Of a stretch of 64,000 nucleotides of DNA, positions 34,230-42,103 are shown one piece after another; position 1 is the first letter of the stretch, and every line of letters begins with the position of its first letter. A program made the translations under genes and the position numbers. The stretch is taken from positions 1 to 64,000 of the forward strand of contig NZ_JALJYC010000004.1 of assembly GCF_024170405.1 (NCBI RefSeq), written 5' to 3'. This DNA is from Neisseria perflava. GTDB taxonomy: Bacteria > Pseudomonadota > Gammaproteobacteria > Burkholderiales > Neisseriaceae. The notes under the pieces are model-generated. The model was not told the origin of the DNA. It ran no database searches and saw only the letters and a list, made by a program, of their open reading frames with translations.

Positions 34230-34266
34230 AAAGGCCGTCTGAAAAATCGTTTTCAGACGGCCTTTT
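34230..34266 (+). terminator. DUS-pair terminator of the pot operon
   Basis: AAAGGCCGTCTGAAAA and its inverse, loop ATCG, followed by TTTTA. Confidence 0.8.
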
Positions 34267-34294
34267 ACGTTATAATCTTTCCATTACACAACCC

Positions 34295-34873
34295 ATGCAA
34301 AACATCATGCAAAAAACATTGAAAACTTTATCCGGCGTGTTCATGCTTGTTGCCGCGCTGTCTGCCCAAGCCGAAACCCGCGCCGTGATTGAAACCAATC
34401 TGGGCAATATCGGTTTGTCGCTGGACGAGACCAAAGCACCGAAAACCGTTGCCAATTTCGTTAATTATGCCGAAAAAGGCTTTTACGACAATACCGTGTT
34501 CCATCGCGTAATTGACGGTTTTATGATTCAAGGTGGCGGTTATTCGGCTGATTTAAAAGAAAAAAATACCGACAAAGCCATTACTAACGAAGCGGACAAC
34601 GGCTTGAAAAATACTGTCGGCACCATCGCCATGGCGCGTACTGCCAATCCGAATTCCGCCACCAGCCAATTTTTCATCAATACCGCCGACAACCATTTTC
34701 TAGACTTTAAAAACCGAACCACGCAAGGCTATGGTTATGCCGTATTCGGCAAAGTCACTTCCGGCATGGACGTTGTGCGCAAAATCAGCAAAATTCCGAC
34801 CGCCTCACGCGGCATTCATCCGAATCTGCCTACTCAAACGGTCATCATCAAAAAAGTGGACATTATCCGCTAA
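34295..34873 (+). CDS. ppiA: Periplasmic cyclophilin-type peptidyl-prolyl isomerase
   Basis: Catalyses cis-trans isomerisation of prolyl bonds in exported proteins. A 192-residue protein with a signal peptide (to about residue 27, SAQA|ETR) followed by a full cyclophilin domain: VFHRVIDGFMIQGGGYSADL (active-site Arg, Phe, Gln), GTIAMARTANPNSATSQFFIN and YAVFGKVTSGMDVV. Two in-frame ATGs (34295 and 34307) are both compatible with the signal; I keep the first. Monocistronic between terminators. Confidence 0.94.
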   Translation: MQNIMQKTLKTLSGVFMLVAALSAQAETRAVIETNLGNIGLSLDETKAPKTVANFVNYAEKGFYDNTVFHRVIDGFMIQGGGYSADLKEKNTDKAITNEADNGLKNTVGTIAMARTANPNSATSQFFINTADNHFLDFKNRTTQGYGYAVFGKVTSGMDVVRKISKIPTASRGIHPNLPTQTVIIKKVDIIR

Positions 34874-34894
34874 ACGGTTTATTCCGATAATATT

Positions 34895-34944
34895 GAGGCC
34901 GTCTGAACATTCCACATCCTTGCATGGAATATTCAGACGGCCTC
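34895..34944. terminator. DUS-pair terminator between ppiA and DUF4124 gene
   Basis: GAGGCCGTCTGAA(C/T)ATTCCA and its inverse around CATCCTTGCA, giving a stem of about 19 bp in a convergent gap. Confidence 0.8.
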
Positions 34945-34970
34945 GGTATATCGCTCTTACCTTAATATCT

Positions 34971-35393
34971 TCAATTTCCGCTTTCCGCCAGTGCCGCATC
35001 CAGCTTGTCTTGCGCCGCCTTAACCGCGTCTTCCAAGCCTTGTATCCGCGCCAAATAGCGCACGTAATTGCGCTCGTTGCCATAGCGTACTTTCTTGCCC
35101 TCTTCCAAAGCCTGCTGCGCTTGCGCCAATTCCTGCCGTGCGGCGGTTACTGCAGCATTTTTCTGAACGACCGAGTTGTCTTGCTCTCTAACCGGTGACG
35201 ATACGGCCGGTGCGCGGTACACCGGCGCAGAAGTATAAACCGATGGCTTGCCGATGTTGCTGGCTTTGCAGTTACCGCCGCCGTCTTGCGTATAAACCTT
35301 GTGTCCCGATTTATCGGTACATTCGTAAATTGTCGCAGCCTGCGTTACGCCGACGAAAGCCAAACTCAAAAGCAATATGCTGATTTTTTTCAT
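34971..35393 (-). CDS. DUF4124 domain exported protein
   Basis: A 140-residue protein with a signal peptide (1-19, VTQA|ATIY), an N-terminal DUF4124 domain (IYECTDKSGHKVYTQDGGGNC, about residues 21-42) with two Cys likely to pair, a Pro/Ser linker and a C-terminal coiled coil (about 75-140, AARQELAQAQQALEEGKK). DUF4124 proteins are periplasmic with unknown function. It overlaps nothing and is 12 bp downstream of a small membrane-protein gene on the same strand. Confidence 0.85.
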   Translation of the reverse strand: MKKISILLLSLAFVGVTQAATIYECTDKSGHKVYTQDGGGNCKASNIGKPSVYTSAPVYRAPAVSSPVREQDNSVVQKNAAVTAARQELAQAQQALEEGKKVRYGNERNYVRYLARIQGLEDAVKAAQDKLDAALAESGN

Positions 35394-35405
35394 CTTTATC
35401 TTTCT

Positions 35406-35594
35406 CTAAAACCACAGCCACCATGCCAGCAGCAAAGCCGCAATCATCACCAGATTGGCAATCACAATCGGTTTCCAGCGTATCGGCCGCTGCTGTACCC
35501 TCCCGCTGCGGCGGACATAAAAAAACGGACTGAGCAGCATGGAAGCGGCACACAGCAAAATAATGACGAAATAATGAATTTTCTCGTTTTCCAC
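35406..35594 (-). CDS. Small membrane protein, two spans
   Basis: A 62-residue protein, MENEKIHYFVIILLCAASML then a span to about residue 26, a basic loop (RRSGRVQQRPIRWK) and a second span ending WWLWF. The Arg/Lys-rich loop and tryptophan-rich end are consistent with a real inner-membrane peptide. Family unknown. It lies 12 bp upstream of the DUF4124 gene, so they probably share a transcript. It runs opposite to the ABC-F gene that starts 102 bp away. Confidence 0.55.
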   Translation of the reverse strand: MENEKIHYFVIILLCAASMLLSPFFYVRRSGRVQQRPIRWKPIVIANLVMIAALLLAWWLWF

Positions 35595-35696
35595 GTCACA
35601 CTCCGTTTCAGACGGCCTCGAGGCAAGCCCGAAAAGCTAAAATATGCTACAATTCCGCCTGATTATAACACTCTATTTCCAAAGGTTTTACCAATA

Positions 35697-37325
35697 ATGA
35701 TTTCTACCAACGGCATTACCATGCAGTTCGGCGCCAAGCCGCTGTTTGAAAACGTATCCGTCAAATTCGGCGAAGGCAACCGCTACGGCTTAATCGGTGC
35801 CAACGGCTCGGGCAAATCCACTTTTATGAAAATCCTCGGTGGCGATTTGGAGCAGACCGCCGGTGAAGTGGCGATTGAAAACGGCGTGCGCTTGGGTAAG
35901 CTGCGCCAAGACCAGTTTGCCTACGAAGACATGCGCGTGTTGGATGTGGTGATGATGGGGCACACCGAAATGTGGGAAGCGATGACGGAGCGCGACGCGA
36001 TTTACGCCAACCCGGAAGCCACCGAAGATGACTACATGCACGCGGCCGAGCTGGAAGCCAAGTTTGCCGAATACGACGGCTACACCGCCGAAGCGCGTGC
36101 CGCCGAATTATTAAGCGGCGTGGGCATTTCCGAAGACCTGCACAACGCGCTGATGAGCGAAGTCGCCCCCGGTTTCAAGCTGCGCGTATTGTTGGCGCAG
36201 GCGCTGTTTTCCAAACCCGACGTGTTGCTGCTCGACGAACCGACCAATAACTTGGACATCAACACCATCCGCTGGCTGGAAGGCGTGTTGAACCAATACG
36301 ATTCGACCATGATCATCATCTCGCACGACCGCCACTTTTTGAACGAAGTGTGCACCCACATGGCCGACTTGGATTACAACACCATCACCATTTACCCGGG
36401 CAACTACGATGACTACATGCTGGCTTCCGCCCAGTCGCGCGAGCGGGCGATGAAAGACAACGCCAAAGCCAAAGAAAAACTGCAAGAGCTGCAAGAATTT
36501 GTGGCGCGTTTCTCCGCCAACAAATCCAAAGCGCGTCAGGCCACCAGCCGTCTGAAACAGGCCGACAAAATCAAAGCTGAGATGGTGGAAGTCAAGCCCT
36601 CTACCCGCCAAAACCCGTATATCCGCTTTGAAGCCGACGAAAAGGCCAAGCTGCACCGTCAGGCCGTGGAAGTGGAAGGCTTGGCCAAACGCTTTGAAAC
36701 CCAGTTGTTTAAAAACCTCAATTTCATTTTGGAAGCCGGCCAGCGCCTGGCCATCATCGGCCCCAACGGTGCGGGTAAGTCCACCCTGCTGAAATTGTTG
36801 GCCGGTGCGTATGACGCGCAATATTCAGACGGCCTCACCGCCGACGCGGGTAGCATCAAATGGGCGGAAAAAGCCAAAATCGGCTACTACCCGCAAGATC
36901 ATGAAAACGACTTCGATGTCGATATGGACTTGAGCGAATGGATGCGCCAATGGGGTCAGGAAGGAGATGACGAGCAAGTGATTCGCGGCACGCTCGGCCG
37001 TCTGCTCTTTGGCAGCAACGATGTGGTGAAAAAAGTGCAGGTGCTCTCCGGCGGCGAAAAAGGCCGTATGCTTTACGGCAAACTGCTGCTGTTGAAACCC
37101 AACGTCTTGATTATGGACGAACCGACCAACCATATGGACATGGAAAGCATCGAATCACTCAACATGGCCTTGGAAAAATACAACGGCACGCTGATTTTCG
37201 TATCGCACGACCGCCAGTTTGTATCGTCATTAGCCACCCAAATCATCGAGCTTGACGGCAAAGGCGGCTACGAGCATTATCTGGGCGACTACGAAAGCTA
37301 TCTGGAGAAAAAAGGCTTGGTGTAA
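35697..37325 (+). CDS. ybiT: ABC-F ATPase, YbiT type
   Basis: Soluble ribosome-associated ABC-F protein with two ATPase domains and no membrane part. The start at 35697 gives MISTNGITMQFGAKPLFENV; a longer reading frame upstream is not homologous. Walker A motifs GANGSGKST (about residues 40-48) and GPNGAGKST (about 355-363), signatures SEVAPGFKLRVLLAQAL and LSGGEKGRMLYGK, and Walker B LLLDEPTNNLD and LIMDEPTNHMD. The inter-domain linker (about 240-310) has the family sequence RFSANKSKARQATSRLKQADKIK. Length 542 aa against about 530 for E. coli YbiT. A DUS-coded stretch lies in domain 2 near 36825. Confidence 0.95.
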   Translation: MISTNGITMQFGAKPLFENVSVKFGEGNRYGLIGANGSGKSTFMKILGGDLEQTAGEVAIENGVRLGKLRQDQFAYEDMRVLDVVMMGHTEMWEAMTERDAIYANPEATEDDYMHAAELEAKFAEYDGYTAEARAAELLSGVGISEDLHNALMSEVAPGFKLRVLLAQALFSKPDVLLLDEPTNNLDINTIRWLEGVLNQYDSTMIIISHDRHFLNEVCTHMADLDYNTITIYPGNYDDYMLASAQSRERAMKDNAKAKEKLQELQEFVARFSANKSKARQATSRLKQADKIKAEMVEVKPSTRQNPYIRFEADEKAKLHRQAVEVEGLAKRFETQLFKNLNFILEAGQRLAIIGPNGAGKSTLLKLLAGAYDAQYSDGLTADAGSIKWAEKAKIGYYPQDHENDFDVDMDLSEWMRQWGQEGDDEQVIRGTLGRLLFGSNDVVKKVQVLSGGEKGRMLYGKLLLLKPNVLIMDEPTNHMDMESIESLNMALEKYNGTLIFVSHDRQFVSSLATQIIELDGKGGYEHYLGDYESYLEKKGLV

Positions 37326-37350
37326 ACCTTTTACCTTATTTCTCAACGTT

Positions 37351-37396
37351 AAAAGGCCGTCTGAAACGGGATTCCGTTTCAGACGGCCTTTTTTTT
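37351..37396 (+). terminator. DUS-pair terminator after ybiT
   Basis: AAAAGGCCGTCTGAAACGG and its inverse with a T8 run, a classic intrinsic terminator. Confidence 0.85.
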
Positions 37397-37577
37397 CAAT
37401 TAATTAATTGCTTAGGCATACAGTCGGATAATAGGCCAATCTAAACCCAATAGGTTGTAGCCGCAACCCTCCTTCATTTGCTTTGAAAACTTCTCCCCTC
37501 TTACGTGAACACCTTTCAGACGGCCTGAAAACGCGCTATATTAACGCCATCCGTACAACTTTATCAGGAATTGCCAC

Positions 37578-38369
37578 ATGCAAACCCAAGCCGTTATCCG
37601 CCATATTACCGATTGGTTGAAAAACTACGCCGAGACAGCCCGCGCCAAAGGTTTTGTCGTCGGCGTATCCGGCGGTATTGATTCGGCAGTGGTTTCCACG
37701 CTGGCGGCGCAAACCGGTTTGCCGGTTTTATTGTTGGAAATGCCCATCCGCCAGCAAGCCGACCAGGTTAGCCGTGCGCAAGAGCATATCGAAAATTTGA
37801 AACAGCACTTTGACAACGTACAAGGGTTTAGCGTGGATTTAACGCCGACCTTCGATACTTTCGCCGCTACCGTTGAAGTTGATGAAAGCGCGTTTCCCAA
37901 CAAACAGCTTGCCTTAGCCAACGCCCGTTCGCGCCTGCGTATGGTCACGCTGTATTACTATGGCCAACTGCATAATCTGCTGGTGACCGGCACGGGCAAC
38001 AAAATTGAAGATTTCGGTGTTGGCTTTTTTACCAAATACGGCGACGGCGGTGTCGATATTAGCCCGATTGCCGATTTAACTAAAACCCAAGTGTATGCGT
38101 TGGCTGCCGAATTGGGCGTTTCCCAAGCCATCCGGCAGGCCGTGCCGACCGACGGCTTATGGGATACCGAGCGCACCGACGAGCAGCAGATGGGCGCAAC
38201 TTATCCCGAATTGGAATGGGCGATGAGCGTTTACGATACCCACCAGTCCGCCAATTTCGACGGCCGCCGGCGCGAAGTTTTGGAAATCTATACCCGCCTG
38301 CACCGCGCCATGCAGCATAAAGTCAATCCGATTCCTGTCTGCACCATTCCGCCGGAATTATTGGATTAA
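37578..38369 (+). CDS. nadE: NH3-dependent NAD synthetase
   Basis: Final step of NAD biosynthesis, amidating deamido-NAD with ammonia. A 263-residue enzyme with the N-type P-loop VVGVSGGIDSAV (about residues 28-38), the deamido-NAD loop GTGNKIEDFGVGFFTKYGDGGVDISPIADLTKTQV and late PTDGLWDTERTDE, all family hallmarks. There is no amidotransferase domain, so ammonia is the donor. AGGAA precedes the ATG. Flanked by DUS hairpins; alone in its unit. Confidence 0.95.
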   Translation: MQTQAVIRHITDWLKNYAETARAKGFVVGVSGGIDSAVVSTLAAQTGLPVLLLEMPIRQQADQVSRAQEHIENLKQHFDNVQGFSVDLTPTFDTFAATVEVDESAFPNKQLALANARSRLRMVTLYYYGQLHNLLVTGTGNKIEDFGVGFFTKYGDGGVDISPIADLTKTQVYALAAELGVSQAIRQAVPTDGLWDTERTDEQQMGATYPELEWAMSVYDTHQSANFDGRRREVLEIYTRLHRAMQHKVNPIPVCTIPPELLD

Positions 38370-38413
38370 ACGCATATTGTTTGATATGAAACAAAGACAG
38401 CCGCCGCGTTGCG

Positions 38414-38450
38414 CAGGCCATCTGAAAAGGCCGTGGTTTCAGACGGCCTT
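38414..38450 (+). terminator. Imperfect DUS-pair terminator after nadE
   Basis: AGGCCATCTGAAA and TTTCAGACGGCCT around AAGGCCGTGG. The left copy has AT in place of GT in the core. A T5 run follows a few bases later. Confidence 0.65.
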
Positions 38451-38477
38451 GCTGCTTTTTTATTCTTTCCCGCGTTG

Positions 38478-38505
38478 TTGACAATTTCTATAATTTTGAT
38501 AAATT
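38478..38505 (+). promoter_or_regulatory. Possible glyA promoter
   Basis: TTGACA (38478-38483) is a perfect -35. TAAATT at 38500-38505 (16-bp spacing) is a weak -10 and other spacings are possible. The site is 65-90 bp before the glyA ATG. Confidence 0.4.
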
Positions 38506-38569
38506 GCTAAAGATTGCTTTTTGCAATGCCGCAGTATCCCTTCCCATCTACTACAAAAGGATAATCAAC

Positions 38570-39820
38570 ATGTTCTCAAAAAGCGTTACCATTGAAAAAT
38601 TTGACCCCGAACTGGCCGCTGCGATTGCCGGTGAAGTGACCCGCCAACAGGACCACGTTGAACTGATTGCCTCTGAAAACTACGTCAGCTGCGCCGTCAT
38701 GGAAGCCCAAGGCTCGCAACTGACCAACAAATATGCCGAAGGTTATCCGGGCAAGCGCTACTACGGCGGTTGCGAATATGTCGATATTGCCGAAAATCTG
38801 GCGCTTGAGCGCGTTAAAAAACTGTTTGGCGCAGAATACGCCAACGTGCAGCCTCACTCCGGTTCGCAAGCCAACCAAGCCGTATATGCTTCCGTATTGA
38901 AACCGGGCGACACCATCTTGGGCATGAGCCTGGCGCACGGCGGCCACCTGACCCACGGCGCCAGCGTCAACATTTCCGGTAAATTATACAATGCTATTAC
39001 TTACGGCTTGGACGAAAACGAAGTATTGGACTACGCCGAAGTCGAACGTCTGGCTTTGGAACACAAACCGAAAATGATTGTGGCCGGTGCCTCTGCTTAT
39101 TCTTTGGAAATCGACTGGGCGAAATTCCGCGAAATCGCCGACAAAGTAGGCGCTTACCTGTTTGTCGATATGGCGCACTACGCCGGTCTGATTGCCGCCG
39201 GCGAATACCCCAGCCCCGTACCTTACGCCGATTTCGTGACCACCACCACCCACAAAACCCTGCGCGGCCCACGCGGCGGCATTATTTTGTGCCGCGACAA
39301 CACCCACGAAAAAGCCTTGAATTCCGCCATCTTCCCGAGCTTACAAGGCGGCCCGCTGATGCACATCATCGCCGCCAAAGCCGTGGCCTTTAAAGAAGCG
39401 CTGCAACCGGAATTTAAAGAATACGCCAAACAAGTGAAAGTCAATGCCGCTGCAATGGCCGAGGAATTGGTTAAACGCGGTCTGCGTATTGTTTCCGGCC
39501 GCACCGAAAGCCACGTATTCCTGGTTGACCTGCAACCGATGAAAATTACCGGTAAAGCCGCCGAAGCCGCGCTGGGCAAAGCCAACATTACCGTTAATAA
39601 AAACGCCATTCCAAACGACCCGGAAAAACCGTTTGTCACCTCCGGTATTCGTATCGGCGCTCCGGCCATGACCACTCGCGGCTTTGACGAAGCAGATGCC
39701 CGCAAACTGGCCAATTTGGTTGCCGACGTTTTGGAAAATCCGGAAGACGAAGCCAACTTAGCGCGTGTACGCGAGCAAGTGACTGCATTGTGCGAAAAAA
39801 ATCCGGTTTACGGCGCGTAA
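38570..39820 (+). CDS. glyA: Serine hydroxymethyltransferase
   Basis: PLP enzyme converting serine and tetrahydrofolate to glycine and methylene-THF, the main one-carbon source. A 416-residue protein: QQDHVELIASENYVS at the N-terminus, the folate-binding region, and the PLP lysine in VTTTTHKTLRGPRGG (about residue 230), with YGGCEYVD and AHGGHLTHGA also conserved. The ATG at 38570 has AAAGGAT upstream; an ATG or other start further upstream would give a non-homologous tail. Full length. A DUS terminator follows. Confidence 0.97.
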   Translation: MFSKSVTIEKFDPELAAAIAGEVTRQQDHVELIASENYVSCAVMEAQGSQLTNKYAEGYPGKRYYGGCEYVDIAENLALERVKKLFGAEYANVQPHSGSQANQAVYASVLKPGDTILGMSLAHGGHLTHGASVNISGKLYNAITYGLDENEVLDYAEVERLALEHKPKMIVAGASAYSLEIDWAKFREIADKVGAYLFVDMAHYAGLIAAGEYPSPVPYADFVTTTTHKTLRGPRGGIILCRDNTHEKALNSAIFPSLQGGPLMHIIAAKAVAFKEALQPEFKEYAKQVKVNAAAMAEELVKRGLRIVSGRTESHVFLVDLQPMKITGKAAEAALGKANITVNKNAIPNDPEKPFVTSGIRIGAPAMTTRGFDEADARKLANLVADVLENPEDEANLARVREQVTALCEKNPVYGA

Positions 39821-39846
39821 ATCCTGATTTAAATGCCGCATAGCAA

Positions 39847-39886
39847 GAGGCCGTCTGAAACAAATAAATGTTTCAGACGGCCTTTT
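39847..39886 (+). terminator. DUS-pair terminator after glyA
   Basis: GAGGCCGTCTGAAAC and its inverse around AAATAAAT, followed by TTTTT. Confidence 0.85.
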
Positions 39887-39989
39887 TGTATTTAACGTAA
39901 TTTCGGATAGTCAATTCGGCAATCACGCCCCATACTTGAATAATAAGCCGTAAGGCAGAGTAAAACGGTTCTCAGACGGCCTTTCCAAC

Positions 39990-40964
39990 TCAAGCCATAT
40001 CGCTTTTCAATTCTTCTTCAAACGCCACCAAAATCCGTTTCACCTCATCTGCCTCCTTAACCGCCCTTACCCGCTCAAACAAATCCTGCGCTTGGGCAAA
40101 TTCCTTTTTCATCATGCCCAGCCATTGTTTCAGCCGTGCCACGGGATATTTATTGTTGGCTTCTTTCGCCAAACACAAATCAAAAAATAAGTTAATCCAG
40201 CCCGCAACTTCAGCAAAATCCGTTTCTTTAACCGCTTCACCGCGCTCGTATTGTTTAATCTGCCGCGCCAAATCAGGGCGGATAACCGCGCCGCGTCCCA
40301 ACATCACGCTGTCGCAGCCGCTGGCTGCTTTAATACCGATATAATCTTGCAGAGTAAACACATCGCCGTTGGCCGTAACCGGAATCGCCACTGCTTCACG
40401 GATTTTGCGCACCCAATCCCAATGCGCAGGCGGTTCGTAACCCTCTACTTTGGTACGCGCATGAACCGTCAGCCTGCATGCGCCGCCCTCGGCAATCGCC
40501 GCCGCGCATTCCAAAGCGCGGCTGGTATCTTCAAAACCCAGCCGCATTTTACCGGTCAGCGGGATATGCGCAGGCAGACGCTGGCGCAGCGTTTGCACGA
40601 TTTGAAAAATCAATTCCGGCTCTTTGAGCAATACCGCCCCGCCTTTGTGTTTATTGACCGTCGGCGCGGGACAGCCGAAATTTAAGTCGATTTTATCCGC
40701 GCCAAAGCGCACCGCTTCCAGCGCGTTGACCGCCATATTGTCGGCGTCGCTACCCAAAATCTGTACGGTACACGGCACCCCGGCAAAGGTTTTATTGCCG
40801 TTGGCGATTTCCGGCACATATTTCAGCCAAGTCTGGCGCGAATGCACCGTGTGCGTAATGCGCACAAATTCGCTGACGCATTCGTCGTAACCGCCGATAC
40901 GGGTCAGCAAATCGCGCATAATATCGTCGCACAAGCCCTGCATGGGCGCCAAAATCAGTTGCAT
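39990..40964 (-). CDS. dusC: tRNA-dihydrouridine synthase (DusC-like)
   Basis: FMN-dependent enzyme reducing uridines to dihydrouridine in tRNA. A 324-residue TIM barrel with LAPMQGLCDDIMRDLLT at the N-terminus, the FMN/active-site segment NFGCPAPTVNKHKGGAVLL (active Cys in GCP, about residue 98), KMRLG, TVHARTK and NGDVF. It is closest in feel to the DusC group (tRNA U16). The start is the ATG at 40964, immediately before a short gap with a DUS; the frame stays open far upstream but runs antisense over the next gene and is not homologous. Confidence 0.92.
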   Translation of the reverse strand: MQLILAPMQGLCDDIMRDLLTRIGGYDECVSEFVRITHTVHSRQTWLKYVPEIANGNKTFAGVPCTVQILGSDADNMAVNALEAVRFGADKIDLNFGCPAPTVNKHKGGAVLLKEPELIFQIVQTLRQRLPAHIPLTGKMRLGFEDTSRALECAAAIAEGGACRLTVHARTKVEGYEPPAHWDWVRKIREAVAIPVTANGDVFTLQDYIGIKAASGCDSVMLGRGAVIRPDLARQIKQYERGEAVKETDFAEVAGWINLFFDLCLAKEANNKYPVARLKQWLGMMKKEFAQAQDLFERVRAVKEADEVKRILVAFEEELKSDMA

Positions 40965-41060
40965 AGTCAAAAAAGGCCGTCTGAAAAATGAAGTGCGTAT
41001 TGTATCCGTATATCGGTTAAAATACATCCTATCCGAACTTACCCCTTCGCAGGTTTCCGC

Positions 41061-42014
41061 ATGACTGAAAAAATCCGCCTGATTATCGACACCGACCCCG
41101 GCCAAGACGACGCCGCCGCCATTTTGATGGCGCACGGTTTGGCTAAACGCGGTTTGATTGATTTTATCGCCCTGACTGCCGTGGCCGGTAATGTGGGTGT
41201 CCACTATACCGCCACCAACGCCCGCATTATCTGCGACTGGGCGGGGCGGGAAGATTTTCCCGTGTATGCGGGCGCGGCCAAGCCGCTGCTGCGGCCGCTG
41301 TTTACAGCCGAAGAAGTACACGGCAAAACCGGCTTGGACGGCGTGGAACTGCATGATCCCGTTTGCCCTTTGCAGCCGCAGCATGCCGTGAATTTTCTGA
41401 TTGACACTTTGCGCCAAGCCGAAGACAACAGCATTACCATTTGCCCCATCGGGCCGCTGACCAATATCGCGCAAGTGTTCAGCCTCGCTCCGGATTGTGC
41501 TCGCGCCATCAAGCAGATTGTGCTGATGGGCGGCAATTATTTTGAAGCGGGCAATGTCACACCGGCCGCCGAATTTAACTTTTTCGTTGACCCGCACGCG
41601 GCGCAAATCGTCTTGCAAAGCGGCGCGCCGATTGTGATTTTGCCATTGGACGTGACCCACAAAGCGCAAATCACCACCGAACGCATGGATGTCTTGCGCC
41701 ACTTCGACAACGCCAACGGCCCGCGCCTGGCGGGTATTTTGCAAAGCTACGAGCGTTTCGATATTCAAAAATTCGGCTTGGACGGCGGCCCGCTGCATGA
41801 CCCCTGCGCCATTACTTACGCCGCGTTTCCCGAATTTTTCAGCGGCCGCGACTGCCATGTCGCCGTGGAAACCCAAAGCGAGCTGACCCTCGGCGCTTGT
41901 GTGGTCGATTGGTGGGGCACTACCGGCCAAACGCCCAATGCGCGTTGGATTACCGAAGTCGATGCCGACCGCTTGTTTGCCCAATTGGCCGAATCGGTAA
42001 AACAACTGCCGTAA
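41061..42014 (+). CDS. Inosine-uridine type nucleoside hydrolase
   Basis: Hydrolyses the N-glycosidic bond of ribonucleosides to base and ribose. A 317-residue protein with the Asp cluster DTDPGQDDA (about residues 10-18) that binds calcium, VHYTATNARIICDW, LMGGNYF...GNVTPAAEFNFFVDPHAAQ and the late HDPCAITYA. Full length for the IUNH family. It shares the family with E. coli RihA/B/C but I cannot say which nucleosides it prefers. Divergent from dusC over 96 bp. Confidence 0.94.
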   Translation: MTEKIRLIIDTDPGQDDAAAILMAHGLAKRGLIDFIALTAVAGNVGVHYTATNARIICDWAGREDFPVYAGAAKPLLRPLFTAEEVHGKTGLDGVELHDPVCPLQPQHAVNFLIDTLRQAEDNSITICPIGPLTNIAQVFSLAPDCARAIKQIVLMGGNYFEAGNVTPAAEFNFFVDPHAAQIVLQSGAPIVILPLDVTHKAQITTERMDVLRHFDNANGPRLAGILQSYERFDIQKFGLDGGPLHDPCAITYAAFPEFFSGRDCHVAVETQSELTLGACVVDWWGTTGQTPNARWITEVDADRLFAQLAESVKQLP

Positions 42015-42103
42015 ACCTTTTCATTTAACGCATTTCATTTATAGGTATAGGCAGGCAATGCCACGCGGCATTACCGCCCCATTTTTCAGACGGCCTGATT
42101 TTT

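Noticed and set aside
35286..35696. Upstream extension of the ybiT frame
   Set aside because: It overlaps two genes on the other strand (the DUF4124 gene and the small membrane protein) and is not part of the ABC-F family; homology begins at 35697.
40965..42005. Upstream extension of the dusC frame
   Set aside because: It runs antisense to the nucleoside hydrolase gene and has no similarity to the dihydrouridine synthase family.
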